Shown one piece after another: positions 1 through 7,059 of a stretch of DNA of 20,439 bases (position 1 is its first letter; each line of letters opens with the position of its first letter). Made by a program: the position numbers and the translations under genes. This DNA comes from Pseudazoarcus pumilus_A. GTDB lineage: Bacteria > Pseudomonadota > Gammaproteobacteria > Burkholderiales > Rhodocyclaceae. The notes below the pieces were generated by a model that worked only from the letters and a program-made list of their open reading frames with translations, had not been told where the DNA came from and searched no databases. Where the stretch lies: contig JAJLLM010000103.1 of NCBI GenBank assembly GCA_033837965.1, positions 1 to 20,439 of the forward strand. Direction: 5' to 3'.

Positions 1-229
1 CGGTGGCGTCGATGGCGAGGTATTCGACGCGATGGCCCACCTCGCGCAGGCTGCGCGCGAATTCGCGCATGGCGGCGAAGATGGCGAGAATCTTCTGCGC
101 GTGGTGCAGCACGTAATCGGTTTCCTGCCGCACTTCCATCAGCACGTACACCACATCGTCGTGCGGTGTCGCGAACCAGGAGTGCTGCGGGTTGAGCTGG
201 TCGCCGAGGATCAGGCGCAGGGTCGTCAT
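1..229 (-). CDS. Cryptochrome/photolyase-related protein, N-terminal part (runs off window)
   Basis: Only the first 76 codons are in the window; the gene continues past base 1. The ATG at 229-227 opens a reading frame beginning MTTLRLILGDQLNPQHSWF, followed by VLMEVRQETDYVLHHAQKI. This is the typical start of the deoxyribodipyrimidine photolyase-related family (the FeS-BCP or PhrB type), whose members bind FAD and an iron-sulfur cluster and repair UV lesions in DNA or act as light sensors. The start overlaps the stop of the upstream DUF2256 gene in an ATGA junction, so the two are translationally coupled. The FAD-binding and cluster-binding parts are not visible, so repair activity cannot be judged here. 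The family call is from recalled sequence resemblance. Confidence 0.8.
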   Translation of the reverse strand, partial: MTTLRLILGDQLNPQHSWFATPHDDVVYVLMEVRQETDYVLHHAQKILAIFAAMREFARSLREVGHRVEYLAIDAT

Positions 230-369
230 CGGATGCCCTTCTCGGCGCGGCGACACCGCTCCGAGCAGTATCGCACCTCGTCCCACGCACGCGCCCACTT
301 GCGCCGCCATGTGAAGGGCAGGCCGCAGTGCAGGCAGGGCTTGCTCGGCAGGTCGGATTTCTTGCGCAT
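226..369 (-). CDS. DUF2256 small zinc-ribbon-like protein
   Basis: A 47-residue basic protein beginning MRKKSDLPSKPCLHCGLPF. Two cysteine pairs, C12-x2-C15 and C35-x3-C39, suggest a single zinc-binding module. Length, the CLHCGLPFTWRRKW core and the YCSERCR end match the DUF2256 family, whose function is unknown. I chose the ATG at 369 because a GAAGG ribosome site lies just upstream and the longer frame (to 432) adds residues with no family character. The stop overlaps the photolyase-family start by four bases (ATGA). Genes of this family are often next to this photolyase type, so a shared role is plausible, but that is inference. Confidence 0.82.
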   Translation of the reverse strand: MRKKSDLPSKPCLHCGLPFTWRRKWARAWDEVRYCSERCRRAEKGIR

Positions 370-415
370 GGGCCTTCGATGGCCGGCTTCGTGCACGGTT
401 CCCGTGCCGGTATGC

Positions 416-444
416 TTGACGCTTCGCCGCACTGCACATAGAAT
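416..444 (+). promoter_or_regulatory. Sigma-70 promoter for tRNA-Val
   Basis: A TTGACG -35 box at 416-421 and a TAGAAT -10 box at 439-444 are separated by exactly 17 bases. Predicted transcription starts near 451, about ten bases before the mature tRNA 5' end at 461. The match to consensus is good (five of six and four of six). It lies in the divergent gap between the DUF2256 gene and the tRNA. Confidence 0.7.
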
Positions 445-460
445 CCGCGTCTCTTCACCG

Positions 461-535
461 GGGCGGTTAGCTCAGCGGTAGAGCACTGCCTTCACACGGC
501 AGGGGTCACTGGTTCGATCCCAGTACCGCCCACCA
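461..535 (+). tRNA. tRNA-Val, anticodon CAC
   Basis: A complete cloverleaf can be folded by eye. The acceptor stem GGGCGGT (461-467) pairs with ACCGCCC (525-531). The D arm GCTC/GAGC is at 470-484, the anticodon arm CTGCC-TTCACAC-GGCAG at 486-502, and the T arm ACTGG-TTCGATC-CCAGT at 508-524. The anticodon at 493-495 is CAC, which reads GUG (valine). The discriminator base is A532 and the 3' CCA (533-535) is encoded. It has its own promoter upstream and a terminator just downstream, so it is probably a single-gene transcript. Confidence 0.96.
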
Positions 536-540
536 ACAGG

Positions 541-575
541 AAACCCCGCGCATCGGCACGGGGTTTTTTGTTTTT
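541..575 (+). terminator. Intrinsic terminator of tRNA-Val
   Basis: AAACCCCG (541-548) pairs with CGGGGTTT (559-566) around a 10-base loop and is followed by a T-rich run to about 575. This is a strong Rho-independent terminator six bases after the tRNA. It implies that gltX, starting at 611, needs its own promoter or some readthrough; none is obvious in the 35-base gap. Confidence 0.85.
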
Positions 576-610
576 CGGAATCCGTTTCGCGCAGTCTGGA
601 GCACAGCCTG

Positions 611-2002
611 ATGTCCGTCCGTACCCGTTTCGCCCCGAGTCCCACCGGCTTCCTGCACATCGGCGGCGCGCGCACCGCGCTGTTCTGCTGGGCCTATGCG
701 CGGCGCCATGGCGGGCAGTTCATCCTGCGCATCGAGGACACCGATCTGGAGCGCTCCACGCCGGAAGCGGTGCAGGCCATCCTCGACGGCATGCAGTGGC
801 TGGGGCTGAACGCCGACGAAGGGCCGTTCTATCAGACCAAGCGTTTCGACCGCTACAAGCAGGTCATCGCCGAGATGCTGCAGGCCGGCGCGGCCTATTA
901 CTGCTACACCACCCCGGCCGAGCTGGATGCGCTGCGTGAGGCACAGCGCGCGCGTGGCGAGAAGCCGCGTTACGACGGCCGCTGGCGTCCCGAGCCGGGC
1001 AAGACCCTGCCCCAGCCGCCGGCCGGCGTGCAGCCGGTAGTGCGCTTCCGCAACCCGCGCGATGGCGTGGTGGCGTGGGACGATCTGGTGAAGGGGCGCA
1101 TCGAGTTCTCCAACGAGGAACTCGACGACCTCATCATCGCGCGCGGTGACGGCACGCCGACGTACAACTTCTGCGTGGTGGTGGACGACCTCGACATGCG
1201 CATCACGCAGGTCATCCGCGGTGACGACCATGTGAACAACACGCCGCGCCAGATCAACATCCTCAAGGCGCTGGGCGCCGAGGTGCCACAGTACGCGCAC
1301 CTGTCGATGATCCTCGGCGACGACGGCACCAAGCTGTCCAAGCGCCATGGCGCGGTCAGCGTGATGCAGTACGACGAGGACGGCTATCTGCCGGAGGCGG
1401 TCATCAACTACCTCGCGCGCCTGGGCTGGAGCCACGGTGACGACGAGATCTTTTCGTGCGAGCAGTTCGTCGAGTGGTTCGATCTGGATCACATCACGCC
1501 CTCGGCCGCGCAGTTCAACACCGAAAAGCTCAACTGGCTCAATGCGCACTACATCAAGCAGGCCGATCTCGGCTATCTGGCGGGTGAAGTCGCGGCGCGG
1601 CTGGCACGTCGCGGGGTCGATCCGGAAGGCGGACCGAAGCTGGAGGAAGTGGTCGCGCTGTATCGCGAGCGCGCCACCACGCTCAACGAGCTGGCCGATT
1701 CGGCCGAGTTGTACTGCGTGGAAGTGCATCCGGCGGTGGACGTACTGGAGAAGCACCTGACGGACGCCGCACGTGCTGCACTAGGCAGCCTTGCGCAGCG
1801 CTTCGAGTCGGCCGAGTGGAGCGCCGAGGCGCTCTCCACAGCCATCAAGGACACCATGGCCGAGCACGGCCTGAAGATGCCGCAGGTGGCGATTCCTCTG
1901 CGCGTCGCGACGCTGGGCGTGCCGCAGACGCCAGCCATCGACGCGGTGTTGGTGGTGCTGGGCCGCGAGCGTACGCTCGCGCGCATGCGTCGCTATCTCT
2001 GA
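611..2002 (+). CDS. gltX: Glutamyl-tRNA synthetase
   Basis: A 463-residue class I aminoacyl-tRNA synthetase that charges tRNA-Glu with glutamate in the cytoplasm. The ATP-binding HIGH-type motif is visible as PTGFLHIGGARTALF (residues 11-25) and the KMSKS-type loop as KLSKR (241-245). Length matches the usual bacterial enzyme of 460-470 residues. The ATG at 611 has a GGAG ribosome site at 598-601 and gives the family's standard start (SVRTRFAPSPTG). The cysteine cluster that binds zinc in the E. coli enzyme is not evident; C98 remains but its partners are missing, as in many zinc-free GluRS. It follows the tRNA-Val terminator and converges on sbtB, with eight bases between the stops. Confidence 0.97.
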   Translation: MSVRTRFAPSPTGFLHIGGARTALFCWAYARRHGGQFILRIEDTDLERSTPEAVQAILDGMQWLGLNADEGPFYQTKRFDRYKQVIAEMLQAGAAYYCYTTPAELDALREAQRARGEKPRYDGRWRPEPGKTLPQPPAGVQPVVRFRNPRDGVVAWDDLVKGRIEFSNEELDDLIIARGDGTPTYNFCVVVDDLDMRITQVIRGDDHVNNTPRQINILKALGAEVPQYAHLSMILGDDGTKLSKRHGAVSVMQYDEDGYLPEAVINYLARLGWSHGDDEIFSCEQFVEWFDLDHITPSAAQFNTEKLNWLNAHYIKQADLGYLAGEVAARLARRGVDPEGGPKLEEVVALYRERATTLNELADSAELYCVEVHPAVDVLEKHLTDAARAALGSLAQRFESAEWSAEALSTAIKDTMAEHGLKMPQVAIPLRVATLGVPQTPAIDAVLVVLGRERTLARMRRYL

Positions 2003-2008
2003 AGGATG

Positions 2009-2035
2009 GTTCAGCCAGTCGGGTGATGGCTGAAC
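2009..2035. terminator. Bidirectional hairpin between gltX and sbtB
   Basis: GTTCAGCCA (2009-2017) and TGGCTGAAC (2027-2035) form a perfect 9-bp inverted repeat around a 9-base loop. It starts six bases after the gltX stop and contains the sbtB stop and last codons. A partial pyrimidine run (TTCTCC) follows on the plus strand, but there is no strong T-tract in either direction. Its position between convergent genes supports a shared terminator. Confidence 0.55.
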
Positions 2036-2340
2036 TTCTCCGGCCGCAGCACCCCGACGTCGGCGACGAAGCTGACCATCGCGAAATTGCGGAAGTAGTG
2101 CTTCTCGACGTGCACGAGGATCGCGCTCGCGGTTTCCGCGTCGCACAGCACCTCCATGCGGATGCTGCGATCCGCCCCCCACAGCGCGTTGCGCGCGCCG
2201 TGCCGGCCCTGGCCGCGCACATCGGCGATGGTGTAGCCGTGCGCGCCCAGCTTCATCACGTCCTTGCCCAGCGAATCCTCGAGCGCGGCCTCGGTGATGA
2301 TCACGACCAGTTTGCAGGGGTGGGTATGCGGGGCGCTCAT
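2011..2340 (-). CDS. sbtB: PII-like protein, SbtB type
   Basis: A 109-residue PII-superfamily protein, probably a trimeric nucleotide-sensing regulator of the permease encoded just upstream. Family features are the KLVVIITE first strand (residues 10-17), the GAHGYTIADVRGQGRHG segment leading into the T-loop (32-48), and a C-terminal half with HYFRNFAMVSFVADV. Known cyanobacterial SbtB proteins bind adenine nucleotides, including cAMP, and bind to SbtA. The canonical PII uridylylation tyrosine context is absent, as is the cysteine-containing C-terminal loop of cyanobacterial SbtB. The junction with sbtA is TGA-C-ATG, with GGAGG inside the sbtA tail, so translation is coupled. The SbtB rather than GlnB/GlnK assignment rests on sequence and on the neighbouring sbtA. 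Confidence 0.85.
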   Translation of the reverse strand: MSAPHTHPCKLVVIITEAALEDSLGKDVMKLGAHGYTIADVRGQGRHGARNALWGADRSIRMEVLCDAETASAILVHVEKHYFRNFAMVSFVADVGVLRPEKFSHHPTG

Positions 2341-2341
2341 G

Positions 2342-3280
2342 TCAGCCTCCGTGAATCAGGCCGGCCAGCCGGTGGTAGAGCGGAATGCCGACGAGGATGT
2401 TGAACGGGAAAGTGATCACCAGCGCAGCCGTGATCGACAGACCGGGGTTGGCTTCCGGCACCGCGATACGCATCGCGGCCGGGGCGGCGATGTAGGACGC
2501 ACTTGCCGCCAGCGTGGCGAGCAGCGCCGTGCCGCCGGCCGACAGGCCGATCAGCGTGCCGGTGAAGGCGCCCATGGTGGCCGCGATGACCGGCATCACC
2601 AGCGCGAACAGCGCGAGCCGCAGGCCGCTCTCGCGCAGCGCCGGCACCTGGCTCGCCGCGACCAGGCCCATCTCCAGCAGGAACAGGCACAGCACGCCCT
2701 TGAACAGATCGAAGAAGAAGGGCGAGAGCGGAGCGAGGCCCTGCGTGCCGGCAAACCAGCCGATGGCCAGCCCGCCGCCGAGCAGCACCATGCTCTTGCC
2801 GAGGAAGATCTCGTGAGCGAGTTCGCCCCAGCGCACGCTGCGCAGGTCGCCGCCCAGCCGCGCGAGCAGGATGCCCATGGCGATGCCGGGCATCTCCATC
2901 AGTACCAGGAACAGGGGCATGTAGGCCTCGTACGGCACCATGCGCGCGATCATGTAGTCGATGGCCACCGCAAAGGTCACGACGCTGACCGAGCCGTAAT
3001 GGCCGGCAATTGCCGCGGCGTCGAAGCGCGACAGGCGCACCAGCTTGGCGAGCAGCGGGAACGCGACGAGCGGGATCACGAAGCCCAGCCCCATTGATGC
3101 GGCCGCCTGTGGCAGCACCTCCATTACGTCCTGTTTGGACAGCTCCACGCCGCCCTTCAGGCCGATGGCGAGCAGCAGGTAGATCGACAGTGCCTCGTAG
3201 AGCTGCGACGGCAGCTTCAGGTCCGAGCGGGCGAGGCGGGCGGCAAAGCCGAGCAGGAAGAACAGCGGGATCGCGTCCAT
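2342..3280 (-). CDS. sbtA: SbtA-family sodium-dependent bicarbonate permease
   Basis: A 312-residue inner-membrane protein with about ten hydrophobic segments. Conserved SbtA signatures are LLLAIGLKGGVELS (residues 35-48), GHYGSVSVVTF (93-103), and the C-terminal ASYIAAPAAMR...PEANPG block (261-280) followed by FPFNILVGIPLY (291-302). The characterised cyanobacterial family imports bicarbonate with sodium; the substrate here is inferred. The following PII-like gene, one base away, fits the known SbtA-SbtB regulatory pair. No carbonic anhydrase, RuBisCO or carboxysome gene lies in the window. The ATG at 3280 gives the family's usual N-terminus but has no clear Shine-Dalgarno, and an 8-bp tandem repeat spans it. 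A possible -10 (TAGAAT) lies on the minus strand at 3316-3311. Confidence 0.87.
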   Translation of the reverse strand: MDAIPLFFLLGFAARLARSDLKLPSQLYEALSIYLLLAIGLKGGVELSKQDVMEVLPQAAASMGLGFVIPLVAFPLLAKLVRLSRFDAAAIAGHYGSVSVVTFAVAIDYMIARMVPYEAYMPLFLVLMEMPGIAMGILLARLGGDLRSVRWGELAHEIFLGKSMVLLGGGLAIGWFAGTQGLAPLSPFFFDLFKGVLCLFLLEMGLVAASQVPALRESGLRLALFALVMPVIAATMGAFTGTLIGLSAGGTALLATLAASASYIAAPAAMRIAVPEANPGLSITAALVITFPFNILVGIPLYHRLAGLIHGG

Positions 3281-3293
3281 GCGTGCATGCGTG
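3278..3293. repeat. 8-bp tandem repeat at the sbtA start
   Basis: The unit CATGCGTG occurs twice back to back (3278-3285 and 3286-3293). On the minus strand this makes two ATGs eight bases apart. The first (3288) is out of frame with sbtA and opens a 23-codon frame ending inside sbtA; the second (3280) is the sbtA start. Confidence 0.8.
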
Positions 3294-3329
3294 CGGGCTG
3301 TGGTGACGCCATTCTAGCGGCAGTGACGC

Positions 3330-5219
3330 TCAGTCTTCGCCCTTGCGCGCCTTACCGGGCGGGCGCAGTACATAGCGGGCCGGGTCCATGGCGTCGTCCA
3401 GATCGCGCTCCAGTGGCAGTGGATCGCCGTCGAGCCGGCTCGCCAGGGCCTCGGCCACCAGCGCCGCCCACACCAATCCCCGCGCGCCGAAGCCCGACAT
3501 CGCATGCAGATCGCGGTAACGGGGTACGCCGGCCAGCGTGCCGTCGTGCGGCTGGCTCGCGTCCGGCACCGCGCCTACGATGGGCAGGCGGTCGGGCGAG
3601 GCCGGGCGGAAGCCGACGCGGCCACCGACCACTTCGGCCGCGAAGCCCGGCAGCATCGCGGCAAGCTTGTCGAGGTTTTCGGCATGGTCGGCCTCACGCA
3701 GGTCGGGCTCGTCGTCATCGACCGAGAAGGTCGCGCCGACCGAACGCAGACCATCGATGGCCGGGCTCACATAGCCGCCGCGGCACACCATCACCTCCGG
3801 TGCGCCCGGCTCGGCGCGCAGGTGACTGACCTGGCCGCGCGCGGCGACCACCGGCAGCGCTGAGGCCTGCGCGATGCGCACGATGTCGGCACCGCTGGCG
3901 AGGATGGCAACAGGCGCGCGGGCAATCTCTCCACCGTCCGCGTCGCGCGTGATCCATTCCGTGCCGGTATCTTCCAGTGTGGCCACGCTGCGCCCGTAGT
4001 GCGTTGTCAGCGGATCGGGGCGCGCCAAGAGGTTGGCCGCGCACAGACTGGGCGGATTCACCCACGCACCGCCCGCGAACCACCAGCCGCCGATGTCCAC
4101 TGGCCAGCCGGCGAGTTGCGCGGCCTCGTCGCGTCCGACGAAGCGCAGCACTTCGGGCGGGTCATCCAGCGCCGCGACGACTTCGCGCTGCCGCGCTTGC
4201 TGCTTTGCGTCGCGCGCCAGATGCAGCACGCCGCAGGCGGCCCAACGCACCGGCAGGCCGGCCTGCGAAAGGCGCTCAAGATGGCGCACGCCGTACAGGG
4301 CGCCGGCGCGGGTGAGGCGGCTCAGGCGGTTGTCGTCGCGGCTGGGCAGGGCGCGCAGCACGCCGGCGTGGTTGCCGGACGCTCCCTGTGCCGGGCCGTC
4401 GGCGGCGTCGATCAACTCGACGCGCCAGCCGCGCTCCAGCAGGCGGTTGGCAATCGCGCTGCCAGCGAGGCCGGCGCCGATCACCAGCGCGTGGCGTTGC
4501 GGCGCGGGAAGGGGCGCGCCGCGGATGAATCGCCCGACCAGCATCTCACGCTTGGCGGCGAAGCCGGGGCGCTTGTCGCAGTCGAAGCCGGCAGCCTGCA
4601 AGGCGCGCCGCGTTGCGCCGCGTACCGACCAGGTGGCGAGCGTCGCCTTGGGCGCGGCGAGCCGCGCGAGTTCGGCAAGCAGTGTCTCGTCCCACAGTTC
4701 GGGGTTGAGTGCGGGGGAGAAACCGTCGAGGTAGAAGGCGTCGGCGCGGGCGTCGAGCTGCGGCAGCAATTCACGCGCGTCGCCGAACAGCAGGGTCAGC
4801 GTGACGCGCCCGCCGTCCAGATGCAGACGGTGGAAGCCAGGCACCAGCGGCGGCCACTGTGCGAGGAGTTCGGCCACCAGCGGCTCGAACTCGGGTCGTG
4901 CGGCGTGGGCGGCGGCGAGGTCGTCGCGCGAGAAGGGGTGCAGTTCGGCCGAGACGAAGTGCAGGCGCGCGCAGCGCTGCGGGTCGTCACGCCAGGTGGC
5001 CCAGGTGGCGAGGAAATTCAGCCCGAGGCCGAAGCCGGTCTCGACGATGCAGAAGCGCTCGCGATCCTGCCAGCGCTGCGGCAGGCCGTTGCCTGTGAGG
5101 AATACGCTGCGCGCCTGATCGAGCCCGCCGGAGCTGGAGTGGTAGACGTCGCCGTAGGCCTCGGACCACGGCGTGCTGTCGTCGCGGAACTGCAGTCGGG
5201 CGGGGGTGAGGCGGGGCAT
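3330..5219 (-). CDS. mnmC: tRNA mnm5s2U biosynthesis bifunctional protein MnmC
   Basis: A 629-residue two-domain enzyme finishing the 5-methylaminomethyl side chain at wobble uridine 34 of certain tRNAs. The C-terminal FAD-dependent oxidoreductase removes the carboxymethyl group from cmnm5U to give nm5U, and the N-terminal methyltransferase then adds a methyl group from SAM. The SAM-binding motif ETGFGLGLNFLA is at residues 60-71 and the FAD-binding dinucleotide fold VIGAGLAGSAIA at 246-257. Length is close to the E. coli protein (about 670). The ATG at 5219 gives the family's MPRLTPARL start, but it lies right behind the lysS terminator-like hairpin and has no purine-rich ribosome site. It precedes sbtA by 49 bases. 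Confidence 0.95.
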   Translation of the reverse strand: MPRLTPARLQFRDDSTPWSEAYGDVYHSSSGGLDQARSVFLTGNGLPQRWQDRERFCIVETGFGLGLNFLATWATWRDDPQRCARLHFVSAELHPFSRDDLAAAHAARPEFEPLVAELLAQWPPLVPGFHRLHLDGGRVTLTLLFGDARELLPQLDARADAFYLDGFSPALNPELWDETLLAELARLAAPKATLATWSVRGATRRALQAAGFDCDKRPGFAAKREMLVGRFIRGAPLPAPQRHALVIGAGLAGSAIANRLLERGWRVELIDAADGPAQGASGNHAGVLRALPSRDDNRLSRLTRAGALYGVRHLERLSQAGLPVRWAACGVLHLARDAKQQARQREVVAALDDPPEVLRFVGRDEAAQLAGWPVDIGGWWFAGGAWVNPPSLCAANLLARPDPLTTHYGRSVATLEDTGTEWITRDADGGEIARAPVAILASGADIVRIAQASALPVVAARGQVSHLRAEPGAPEVMVCRGGYVSPAIDGLRSVGATFSVDDDEPDLREADHAENLDKLAAMLPGFAAEVVGGRVGFRPASPDRLPIVGAVPDASQPHDGTLAGVPRYRDLHAMSGFGARGLVWAALVAEALASRLDGDPLPLERDLDDAMDPARYVLRPPGKARKGED

Positions 5220-5221
5220 CG

Positions 5222-5255
5222 TGAAAGAAGACGGCCGCCCGGAGGCGGCCGTTTT
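5222..5255 (-). terminator. Terminator-like hairpin after lysS, in front of mnmC
   Basis: ACGGCCGCC (5231-5239) and GGCGGCCGT (5244-5252) form a perfect 9-bp, all but two GC, stem with a 4-base loop (TCCG on the minus strand). Read on the minus strand the stem is preceded by AAAA and followed by the pyrimidine-rich CTTCTTTC, giving a moderate U-tract. It sits six bases after the lysS stop and 11 bases before the mnmC ATG. Confidence 0.7.
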
Positions 5256-5257
5256 GC

Positions 5258-6772
<1,515 letters not shown>

Positions 6773-6796
6773 GTGCTCGGCTGCTCGATTCAGGTG

Positions 6797-6813
6797 CGGG
6801 GCAACATGCCCCG
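6797..6813. repeat. Short palindrome in the lysS leader
   Basis: CGGGGCA (6797-6803) and TGCCCCG (6807-6813) form a perfect 7-bp inverted repeat with a 3-base spacer, 25 bases upstream of the lysS ATG. It could be an operator or a small 5' UTR hairpin. Nothing else recognisable was seen in the 6773-7059 gap, which is shared by divergent lysS and the chemoreceptor gene. Confidence 0.45.
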
Positions 6814-7059
6814 GAATTGTGCGCGATGTCAGCCACCTGCAAGCCGTTCGCAGCACAATGCAGCCGGAACGACGCCATGGTGGCGCTCGCGAGACCGGCG
6901 ATTGTGGCATGGCCGCACCTGCCGGGCAAATCCCGCGCGGCACGCTGTGCAGGCGGGAATCGCTCCAGTCTGCGCAATCGGCTTCAGGATTCGGGCCGGC
7001 GTTCCGTTATGCATCCAAGTGGCCGGTTACAGGGCCACCCTGTAGGGGGAAGGAGACCA

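Noticed and set aside
506..1756. Minus-strand open frame of 416 codons over gltX
   Set aside because: Antisense to a clear GltX, with composition typical of a shadow frame; it also runs across the tRNA-Val terminator.
6773..6943. N-terminal extension of LysS by 57 residues
   Set aside because: It would make LysS longer than the family norm, and it is the translated divergent promoter region.
6817..7059. N-terminal extension of the chemoreceptor by 81 residues
   Set aside because: The added residues are low-complexity with no family match, whereas the ATG at 7060 has AGGAGA at the right distance.
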